Shown here piece by piece: positions 58,162 to 64,000 of a stretch of DNA of 64,000 nucleotides (position 1 is the stretch's first letter; each line of letters begins with the position of its first letter). A model generated the notes under the pieces. The model searched no databases and was not told the DNA's origin. It saw nothing but the letters and a program-made list of their open reading frames with translations. The position numbers and the translations under genes are program-made. The stretch comes from Solirubrobacter soli DSM 22325 (GTDB lineage: Bacteria; Actinomycetota; Thermoleophilia; Solirubrobacterales; Solirubrobacteraceae), in contig NZ_KE384069.1 in the NCBI RefSeq assembly GCF_000423665.1, positions 235,275 to 299,274 of the forward strand. The letters run 5' to 3'.

Positions 58162-59010
58162 CTAGCCGACTGCCGCCTCGAGCGCCTCGTCGAGGTCGGC
58201 GTGCTGATACGTGTAACCGAGTTCGAGCGCCCGTTTCGGCACCACCCGCTGGCCCTTGGTGACGATCTCGGCCATGTCGCCGTACAGCAGGCGGATCGCC
58301 GCGCCCGGGATCGGGGCGACCGCCGGGCGGTGCAGCGCGCGGCCGAGCGCCTTGCTGAACGTCTTGTTGGTCACCGGCTCGGGCGCGGTGGCGTTGAAGG
58401 CGCCCGTCCACGCGGGGTCGTCGATCGCCCGCAGGTACATGCCGACGACGTCGTCGACGTGGATCCAGGGCATGTACTGCTTGCCACCCGCGACGGGCCC
58501 GCCGCCGCCGAGCTTGAACGGCAGCAGCATCTTCGACAGCGCGCCGCCGTCGGGGTCGAGCACGACGCCGGTCCGGATCTTGACCACGCGCAGGCCGAGT
58601 TCGGCCGCCTGGTCGGCCTCGCGCTCCCACGCGACGCACACCTCGGCGAGGAAGTCGTGCCCGGGCGGCGTGCTCTCGTCGAGGCGCTCGTCGCCGTGCG
58701 GGCCGTAGTAGCCGACGGCGCTGCTCGAGATCAGCGCCCGCGGCCGTGGGTCGGCGCTCGCGATCGCCTCGACGAGCTGGTGCGTGCCGCGCTCGCGCGA
58801 CTCCCGGATCGCGCTGCGGGTCTTGTCGTTCCACCGCTGGGCGACGTTCTCGCCCGCGAGGTGGACGATCGCGTCGCGGCCGGCGAGGTCGGCGGGGTCG
58901 GGCGCGCCATGGCGCAGCGACACCTTGGTCACCTCATCGCCCCGCTGGGTCAGCGCGGCGGTGAGTTTCGAGCCGATCAGCCCGCTGGCTCCTGTGATCG
59001 TGATGCGCAT
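58162..59010 (-). CDS. TIGR01777-family NAD-dependent epimerase/SDR protein
   Basis: A 282-residue extended SDR. Nucleotide motif TGASGLIGSKL, IVHLAGENVAQRWNDKTR (family hallmark), SSSAVGYYG with the catalytic Tyr region, and MPWIHVDDVVGMYLRAIDD. YfcH/SDR39U1-like proteins are widespread, and their substrate is not known. Reverse strand, 16 bases after the malic enzyme gene, so probably co-transcribed with it. Confidence 0.88.
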   Translation of the reverse strand: MRITITGASGLIGSKLTAALTQRGDEVTKVSLRHGAPDPADLAGRDAIVHLAGENVAQRWNDKTRSAIRESRERGTHQLVEAIASADPRPRALISSSAVGYYGPHGDERLDESTPPGHDFLAEVCVAWEREADQAAELGLRVVKIRTGVVLDPDGGALSKMLLPFKLGGGGPVAGGKQYMPWIHVDDVVGMYLRAIDDPAWTGAFNATAPEPVTNKTFSKALGRALHRPAVAPIPGAAIRLLYGDMAEIVTKGQRVVPKRALELGYTYQHADLDEALEAAVG

Positions 59011-59026
59011 GCCGTGGGTACGGCGC

Positions 59027-60502
59027 TCAGGGCTTGACGGCTCTGAACTCCTCCGTCTCGCCGGGTGAGTAGCCGATCTCCGAACCGCTGGCGTTGGCGT
59101 TCCCCTGCGCCTTGGCCTGGTCGGCGACCGCGGCGGCGACGGCGTCGCACACGTCGCGGTTGAACACGCTCGGGATCACGTAGTCCTCGCGCAGCTCCTC
59201 GTCCTTGACGATGCTGGCGATCCCACGCGCGGCGGCCATCTTCATCTCCTCGGTGATGTCGCGGGCGCGGACGTCCAAAGCGCCTCGGAAGATGCCCGGG
59301 AAGCAGAGGACGTTGTTGATCTGGTTCGGGTAGTCGCTGCGGCCGGTGGCGATCACGCGCGCGTAGGGGCGGGCTTCCTCGGGCGAGATCTCGGGGTTCG
59401 GGTTGGCCATGGCGAACACCATCGCGTCGCGGTTCATGCGGGCCAGGGCGTCCGGCTCCATCACGCGGGCGCCGGAGAGGCCGATGAACAGGTCGGCGCC
59501 GTCGATCACGTCGCCGGGGCCGCCGGACAGCTTCTCCGGGTTGGTCGCCTCGGCGAACCAGCGCTTGAGCGGCGGCATGCTGCCGTCCTGATAGTCGGCG
59601 CGGCCGGTGTGGACGGCGCCCTTGCGGTCGCAGCCGATGATGTTCGTGATGCCGGCGCGGACGAAGATCTGCGCGACGGCGATCCCGGCCGCGCCGAGGC
59701 CGACGATCAGCACCTTGAGGTCCTTCAGTTCCTTGCCGGTCAGCTTCGCGGCGTTCATCAGCGCGGCGAGGGTGACGACCGCGGTGCCGTGCTGGTCGTC
59801 GTGGAAGACCGGGATGGGGAGGACCTGCTTGAGCCGCTCCTCGATCTCGAAGCAGCGCGGCGCGCTGATGTCCTCGAGGTTGATCCCGCCGAACGTCGGC
59901 GCGATGTTGATGACGGTCTGGATGATCTGCTCGGGGTCCTTGGTATCCAGGCAGATCGGGAAGGCGTCGACGCCGCCGAACTCCTTGAACAGGACCGCCT
60001 TGCCCTCCATCACCGGCATCGCGGCCTCGGGGCCGATGTCGCCGAGACCGAGGACGGCGCTTCCGTCGGAGACCACAGCGACCGTGTTGCGCTTGATCGT
60101 GTACTGGAAGGCCTTGTCCTTGTCGCGCGCGATCGCGGTGCAGACGCGCGCCACGCCGGGCGTGTAGGCCATGCTCAGATCGTCGCGGGTGCGGACGGGG
60201 AGCTTGTTGCGCTGCTCGATCTTGCCGCCCACGTGCATCTGGAACGTGCGGTCGGTGATCTCGATCAGCTTGGCGCCGTCGACCTGGTTCACGGCCTCGC
60301 CGATCTTCGCCGCGTGCTCCTCGCCTGCGGTCTCGATCGTGATGTCGCGCAACGTGTGGCCGCCCTCGATCGCCACCAGGTCTACGGATCCGATGCTCCC
60401 GCCGGCTTCGCCGATGGCGGTCGCGACCAGGCCGAGCATGCCGGGCCGGTGGTCGATCTCCACGCGGAGGACGATCGAATACTGCGCCGAGACGGTGGGC
60501 AT
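59027..60502 (-). CDS. NAD(P)-dependent malic enzyme with N-terminal ACT domain
   Basis: A 491-residue enzyme turning malate into pyruvate and CO2. An ACT-like domain fills residues 1-80 (YSIVLRVEIDHRPGMLGLVA), suggesting amino-acid control. The malic domain has AYTPGVARVCTAIARD, GSAVLGLGDIGPEAAMPVMEGK (in parts) and FHDDQHGTAVVTLAAL. The NAD domain has VGLGAAGIAVA. The ATG at 60502 is preferred; an upstream ATG at 60622 would run into the divergent MFS gene. Only 40 bases separate the two start codons. Confidence 0.94.
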   Translation of the reverse strand: MPTVSAQYSIVLRVEIDHRPGMLGLVATAIGEAGGSIGSVDLVAIEGGHTLRDITIETAGEEHAAKIGEAVNQVDGAKLIEITDRTFQMHVGGKIEQRNKLPVRTRDDLSMAYTPGVARVCTAIARDKDKAFQYTIKRNTVAVVSDGSAVLGLGDIGPEAAMPVMEGKAVLFKEFGGVDAFPICLDTKDPEQIIQTVINIAPTFGGINLEDISAPRCFEIEERLKQVLPIPVFHDDQHGTAVVTLAALMNAAKLTGKELKDLKVLIVGLGAAGIAVAQIFVRAGITNIIGCDRKGAVHTGRADYQDGSMPPLKRWFAEATNPEKLSGGPGDVIDGADLFIGLSGARVMEPDALARMNRDAMVFAMANPNPEISPEEARPYARVIATGRSDYPNQINNVLCFPGIFRGALDVRARDITEEMKMAAARGIASIVKDEELREDYVIPSVFNRDVCDAVAAAVADQAKAQGNANASGSEIGYSPGETEEFRAVKP

Positions 60503-60542
60503 GCACCGGAGGATCTCACGCGAGGCGGTAGCGTGGCGGCGC

Positions 60543-61961
60543 ATGGATCGCAACCTCTGGCGGCTCGCGTCCGTCGTGGTGCTGGGGACGATCATGTCGA
60601 TCCTCGACACGACCATCGTCAACGTCGCGATCGAGACGCTCGGGCGCGATCTGGGCGCGTCGCTGTCGTCGATCCAGTGGGTCTCGACGGGCTACCTGCT
60701 CGCGCTGGCGACGGTGATCCCGCTGACCGGCTGGGCGATGGAGCGCTTCGGCGGCAAGCGCATGTGGATGCTCTCGGTCACGCTGTTCCTCTGCGGGTCG
60801 ACGCTCTGCGGGTTCGCCTGGAGCACGGCTTCGCTGGTGCTCTTCCGCGTGCTGCAGGGGTTCGGCGGCGGGATGATCCTTCCGATCGGGCAGGCGATCC
60901 TCGCCCAGGCGGCCGGGCCGCAACGGATGGGGCGGGTGATGAGCGTGATCGGCGTGCCGACGCTGCTCGGGCCGATCCTCGGGCCGGTGATCGGCGGCCT
61001 GATCATCGACAACGCCTCCTGGCGGTGGATCTTCTTCGTCAACGTGCCGATCGGGGTGGTCGCGTTGGCGATGGCCTCGCGGATCCTGCCGGCGGCGGGA
61101 CGAAGCGACGGCGCGCGTCCACTCGACCTCCGCGGGCTGCTGTTGTTGTCGCCGGGGCTCGCGCTGCTGATCTACGCGCTCTCGCAGGTCGGGACGCACG
61201 GCGGGTTGTCCGTGGGCGCGATCGTCGGGCTCGTGGGCGGCGCGGGGCTGATCGTGGGGTTCGGGCTGCACGCGATGCGCAACGACGCGCTGATCGACCT
61301 CGCGCTGTTCCGCGATCGCGCGTTCGCAGCCGCGTCGGGGACCGTGTTCATCTTCGGCGTGTCGCTGTTCGGCGCGATGCTGATCCTCCCGCTCTACTAC
61401 CAGGTCGTGCGGGGAGAGAGCGCGCTGTCGGCGGGGTTGCTGCTCGCGCCGCAGGGCGTGGGAGCGGCGCTGGCGATGCCGATCGCCGGGCGGCTGACCG
61501 ATCGTATGGGCGCGGGGCGGGTGGTGCCGTTCGGGGTGGTCGTCGCCTGCCTGGGGACCGCCGTCTACACGCAGCTGACCGCGACCACGCCGTACGCGCT
61601 CCTGGGCTTCGCGCTGTGGGTGCGGGGCATCGGGCTCGGCATGACGATGATGCCCGCGATGGCCGCCGCCTACCAGACGCTCGAACGGGCCGCCGTCCCC
61701 CGCGCGACGTCGACGATAAACATCATCCGTACGATTGGAGGTTCGTTCGGAACGGCAGTCTTGACGGTCGTGCTGCAGCGACGGATCGTCGCCGAGATCC
61801 CAGGCGCGACCGGTTCGTTGGAGGCGCTGCGCGGTGGCGCGGCGCGGGCGGCCGAGCCCCTGGCCGCCGCGTTCGGAGCGACCTTCTGGGTGGCCGTCGG
61901 GCTGACCGCCCTCGCACTCATCCCGGCGTGGTTCTTGCCACGTCACCCGCCGAGCATATAA
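60543..61961 (+). CDS. MFS exporter, DHA2 (EmrB/QacA) family
   Basis: A 472-residue transporter with about 14 helices. Motif D1 is seen in MSILDTTIVNVAIETLGRDL, then WVSTGYLLALATVIPLTGW, RVLQGFGGGMILPIGQA and GPILGPVIGGLIIDNASWRW (motif C). Such proteins expel drugs or metabolites using the proton gradient. It ends directly at the operator-like palindrome of the next gene. Confidence 0.93.
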   Translation: MDRNLWRLASVVVLGTIMSILDTTIVNVAIETLGRDLGASLSSIQWVSTGYLLALATVIPLTGWAMERFGGKRMWMLSVTLFLCGSTLCGFAWSTASLVLFRVLQGFGGGMILPIGQAILAQAAGPQRMGRVMSVIGVPTLLGPILGPVIGGLIIDNASWRWIFFVNVPIGVVALAMASRILPAAGRSDGARPLDLRGLLLLSPGLALLIYALSQVGTHGGLSVGAIVGLVGGAGLIVGFGLHAMRNDALIDLALFRDRAFAAASGTVFIFGVSLFGAMLILPLYYQVVRGESALSAGLLLAPQGVGAALAMPIAGRLTDRMGAGRVVPFGVVVACLGTAVYTQLTATTPYALLGFALWVRGIGLGMTMMPAMAAAYQTLERAAVPRATSTINIIRTIGGSFGTAVLTVVLQRRIVAEIPGATGSLEALRGGAARAAEPLAAAFGATFWVAVGLTALALIPAWFLPRHPPSI

Positions 61962-61973
61962 CCTGTTGGTTAT
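61958..61973. promoter_or_regulatory. Operator-like palindrome overlapping the SRPBCC start
   Basis: ATAACC-TGTT-GGTTAT is a perfect 6-bp inverted repeat that includes the AT of the start codon at 61972. ArsR-type repressors that accompany SRPBCC genes bind AT-rich palindromes of this kind. It is strikingly AT-rich against the local base composition. No arsR gene is adjacent. Confidence 0.55.
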
Positions 61974-62475
61974 GAAAGACGGTCAACTGTTCGAGACGGA
62001 CGGCCGGTACGAGCTTCGATTCGTGCGCGAGCTGTCCCACCCGCTGGAGAAGGTCTGGGAGGCGGTGACGACGCCCGCGGGGCTTGCCGCCTGGTTCCCG
62101 TTCGACGTCGTGGGCGAGCGCGCCACGGGAGCTCCCTTGCGTTTCGTCTTCCGGGAGGGCGAGGCCTCGCCGTTCGAGGGCTCGATGCTCGAGTTCACCC
62201 CGCGCTCCGCGATGGAGCTCGCGTGGGAGGACGACGAAACCCTGCGCCTGGAGCTCGTACCCGCGGCCTCCGGCTGTGTCCTGACCCTCATCAACCGCTT
62301 CTCCGAGATCGGCAAAGCGGCCCGCGACGCCGCGGGCTGGCACGCCTGCCTCGACGCCCTCGAGGCCTCGCTCGCCGGCGAGTCGGTCGAACCGATGCAG
62401 GTCTGGGCGGCCGTGCACCCGGGCTACGTCAACCGCTTCGGCCCGGAGGCCGCCACCATCGGCCCACCCACCTAA
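61972..62475 (+). CDS. SRPBCC/AHSA1-domain protein
   Basis: A 167-residue START-like ligand-binding protein. ELSHPLEKVWEAVTTPAGLAAWFP is the hallmark N-terminal stretch, and LTLINRFSEIGKAARDAAGWHACLD the C-terminal helix. Ligand and role unknown; many relatives are under ArsR control. The ATG lies in a palindrome. The stop TAA belongs to a dispersed hairpin element. Confidence 0.87.
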   Translation: MKDGQLFETDGRYELRFVRELSHPLEKVWEAVTTPAGLAAWFPFDVVGERATGAPLRFVFREGEASPFEGSMLEFTPRSAMELAWEDDETLRLELVPAASGCVLTLINRFSEIGKAARDAAGWHACLDALEASLAGESVEPMQVWAAVHPGYVNRFGPEAATIGPPT

Positions 62476-62494
62476 AGGGTCTGACCCCTTATGT
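62469..62494. repeat. GGGTCAGACCC-type dispersed hairpin, copy 4
   Basis: CACCTAAAGGGTCTGACCCC followed by TTATGT. The core GGGTC-T-GACCC is a perfect palindrome. The TAA stop of the SRPBCC gene lies within it, as with copy 2 after era. Confidence 0.8.
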
Positions 62495-62499
62495 TCGCC

Positions 62500-62880
62500 G
62501 CGGCCCGGCGTGCCGCGCGCCACGCTGCCGCCGCGCCGCGAGGCGCTCGCCGCGCCGCCGCCACGCCGCGCCGCGCGCTCGCCGCGCCGCCGCGCGCTCG
62601 CCGCGCCGCGCCGCCGCGCGCTCGCCGCTCCGCCCCCGCGCGCTTCGCCGAGCCGCCGCCACGCCGCGCCGCGCGCTCGCCGAGCCGCCGCCACGCCGCG
62701 CCGCGCGCTCGCCACGCCGCGCCACGCGCTCGCCGCGCCGCCGCGCGCTCGCCGCTCCGCCCCTGCGCGCTCGCCGAGCCGCCGCCACGCCGCGCCGCGC
62801 GCTCGCCGCTCCGCCGCTGCGCCGGGCGCTCGCCGAGCCGTCTCGCCGCGCCGCGCCGCGGCACGGCGTGCCGCCCCGGA
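62500..62880. repeat. Degenerate GC-rich array
   Basis: About 380 bases built from irregular repeats of GCGCTCGCCGCGCCGCCG and GAGCCGCCGCCACGCCGC. Base composition is almost only G and C. Every frame on both strands is long and open, with Ala/Arg-only translations, so none is a credible gene. It lies between the SRPBCC gene and the 47-bp palindrome, like the 66-bp repeat at 15791. Confidence 0.85.
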
Positions 62881-62905
62881 CCGACGGTTCCCCCCCAGAA
62901 CGACC

Positions 62906-62952
62906 GCGAGCGTCGAGTTTCTCGACCTGTGGCCGAGAAAGTCGACGCTCGC
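62906..62952. repeat. 47-bp palindromic element, copy 2
   Basis: Arms GCGAGCGTCGAGTTTCTCG (62906-62924) and CGAGAAAGTCGACGCTCGC (62934-62952) pair with one mismatch around the loop ACCTGTGGC. It aligns gap-free over all 47 bases with the reverse complement of copy 1 at 16036. It may act as terminator for the reverse-strand gene at 62985. Confidence 0.85.
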
Positions 62953-62984
62953 GTGTCGGGGGCGCCCCTCGCGGGGCGTTCTCC

Positions 62985-64000
62985 CTAGGACTCCTGGCGG
63001 GCGGGCTCGGCGGAGCCGTTGCCGTTGCCGGCCTGCTCCTCCTGCGCCTTCTCGTTGTCGCGCGCGGCGTTTTCGAGCTGCTCGAGGCCGATGATGCGGA
63101 TGCTCGAGCGGAACGAGCCGTCGCGGCCGTGCTGCTCGACGTCGCCGCGGCCGGCGCCACCGCCGCCGCGGTCGTAGCGGTCACGGCCACCGCGACCGCC
63201 GCCACCGCGGCCGCCGCCGTAGCCGCCGCCGCCCTGGCCACCGCGGCCGGGGCCACCGGGGCCGCCGCGTCCGCGGCCGCGACCGCCACGGCGGTCGTCG
63301 TAGGCGGGGCGCGGGTTCACGATCGCCTTGACGTCACGCACCGGGGTGGCGGCGAGCCGCACCCACGCGGTGAACGTCGGGTCGCCGGGCTTGACGCCCT
63401 GGGCCTGCTCGGCGCAGACCGAGGACCACTTCATCGTCTCGCCGTCGTCGCGGCGCTTGGGCTGCAGCGCCTCGAGCACGGCCTCGGGGCCGCCGACGCG
63501 CTCGATCGCCGCGGCCAGCCGCGCCTGCGCGCGGGCGGAGCGGGTCGGCGACGTCGCCGGAGCCTGCGGCTGCTGGGGCTGCTGCTGCTGCTGCGGCTGA
63601 GCCTCGCCACCCTCGGCGACCGGCTGCCCCTCGGCATCCGTCTCGACCGGAGCGTCCTCGCCCTCGAGCCCGGCGTCCTCCTGCCCAGCCTCGAGCGCGG
63701 CCTGCTCGGCCTTGCGCAGCTCCGTCAGCTTCGCGAAGAACGTGCGCCGATGCCGCTCGGCGGCGGTCAGGCGACGGCGACGCGGGCGCTCAGGCCGCCC
63801 CTGCCCGTCACGCCGCGGCGGGCGGTCGCCACGCTGCCCCTGCTGCTGCCCCGACCCCTCGCCCTGCGCGGGCGCGGAGGAAGCGGCGGCGGCCGCGTCA
63901 GCGGTGGGCGCGGCCTCGGCGGTGGGCGCGGCCTCGGCCGGAGCGTCAGCGGCGGGCGCCTCGGCGGCGGGCGCGGCCTCGGCCGGAGCGTCGGCGGCGG
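62985..64000 (-). CDS. RGG-rich, low-complexity protein (partial)
   Basis: The frame is open to the right edge, so the N-terminus is missing; about 338 residues are visible. From that edge it is Ala/Glu/Pro-rich (GEAQPQQQQQPQQPQ), with a basic segment (RRRRLTAAERHRRTFFAKLT), then a compact part (RAQARLAAAIERVGGPEAVL, TMKWSSVCAEQAQGVKPGD). Next is a run of RGG/GGR repeats (GGRGRGRGGPGGPGRGGQGG) and a short tail (FRSSIRIIGLEQLENAARDN). RGG tracts often bind RNA, and the rest looks disordered; function unknown. Confidence 0.7.
   Translation of the reverse strand, partial: AADAPAEAAPAAEAPAADAPAEAAPTAEAAPTADAAAAASSAPAQGEGSGQQQGQRGDRPPRRDGQGRPERPRRRRLTAAERHRRTFFAKLTELRKAEQAALEAGQEDAGLEGEDAPVETDAEGQPVAEGGEAQPQQQQQPQQPQAPATSPTRSARAQARLAAAIERVGGPEAVLEALQPKRRDDGETMKWSSVCAEQAQGVKPGDPTFTAWVRLAATPVRDVKAIVNPRPAYDDRRGGRGRGRGGPGGPGRGGQGGGGYGGGRGGGGRGGRDRYDRGGGGAGRGDVEQHGRDGSFRSSIRIIGLEQLENAARDNEKAQEEQAGNGNGSAEPARQES

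Noticed and set aside
59609..61975. Long forward-strand frame across malic enzyme and the MFS gene
   Set aside because: Low-information Arg/Ala/Asp-rich translation; the reverse-strand malic enzyme and the in-frame MFS gene explain the region.

Overview
The window is very GC-rich, gene-dense DNA from a chromosome. GTG and TTG starts are frequent, and many neighbouring genes overlap by 1 to 11 bases (ATGA, GTGA or TTGA junctions). Gene content (DnaJ with HrcA, HadA/HadB-type dehydratases, MurJ, LepA, PhoH-YbeY-Era, a trp operon with fused hisIE, an Flp/Tad pilus locus without a secretin) points to a high-GC Gram-positive actinobacterium. The best guess is the class Thermoleophilia (Solirubrobacter/Conexibacter-like). 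This is inferred from gene content and style, not from a marker gene.

Layout. 1-3405: a C4-dicarboxylate symporter (cut by the left edge) divergent from a CitA/DcuS-type kinase and its CitB-type regulator. 3417-15769: housekeeping genes, namely holA, a GH15 trehalase/glucoamylase, rpsT (reverse), murJ, lepA, two MaoC-type dehydratase subunits, hrcA, dnaJ, two tandem prmA paralogues and a threonine dehydratase. 15771-21000: an accessory stretch with a 66-bp GC-rich tandem repeat, a 47-bp palindrome, an EamA exporter, a DUF192 protein and several unknown or membrane proteins. 20991-33433: an Flp/Tad pilus locus with a TadG-like/peptidoglycan hydrolase fusion, cpaB, a cpaE-tadE fusion preceded by a 107-bp tandem repeat of its own start, tadE, cpaF, tadB, tadC, a NarL-type two-component system, two Flp pilins behind near-duplicate promoter regions, a VWA protein and a Thr/Pro-rich surface protein. 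33497-36351: yqeY, phoH, ybeY, era. 36433-44873: an RTX/MopE-like secreted protein, a PH-domain pair, an ArsA-like ATPase, phytoene/squalene synthase with a geranylgeranyl-reductase-like oxidoreductase, and a GGDEF-EAL protein coupled to a histidine-rich 7TM protein. 44891-52135: hisIE-trpEGDCFBA plus a 54-residue membrane protein. 52282-57701: a complete branched-chain amino-acid (Liv) ABC transporter plus an 81-residue membrane protein. 57786-64000: a small unknown gene, a TIGR01777 epimerase, malic enzyme, an MFS exporter, an SRPBCC protein with an operator-like palindrome at its start, a GC-rich array with a second copy of the 47-bp palindrome, and a partial RGG-rich protein.

How it works together: the pilus locus is the most coherent system. 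Cytoplasmic ATPases (CpaF, CpaE), membrane platform proteins (TadB, TadC), pseudopilins (TadE, the TadE domain fused to CpaE, the TadG-like protein) and two pilins sit together. A kinase/regulator pair lies just upstream of the pilin promoters. Two pilus-type proteins carry unexpected extra domains: an ATPase as the N-terminal 'leader' of a pseudopilin, and two cell-wall hydrolase-like domains behind a TadG anchor. No prepilin peptidase (CpaA/TadV) is visible, so it must lie elsewhere.

The window also carries at least two families of short dispersed palindromes. A GGGTCAGACCC-type hairpin has four copies at gene ends and twice supplies the stop codon. A 47-bp palindrome has two copies, each next to a GC-rich array. 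No tRNA, rRNA, CRISPR array or insertion sequence was seen.
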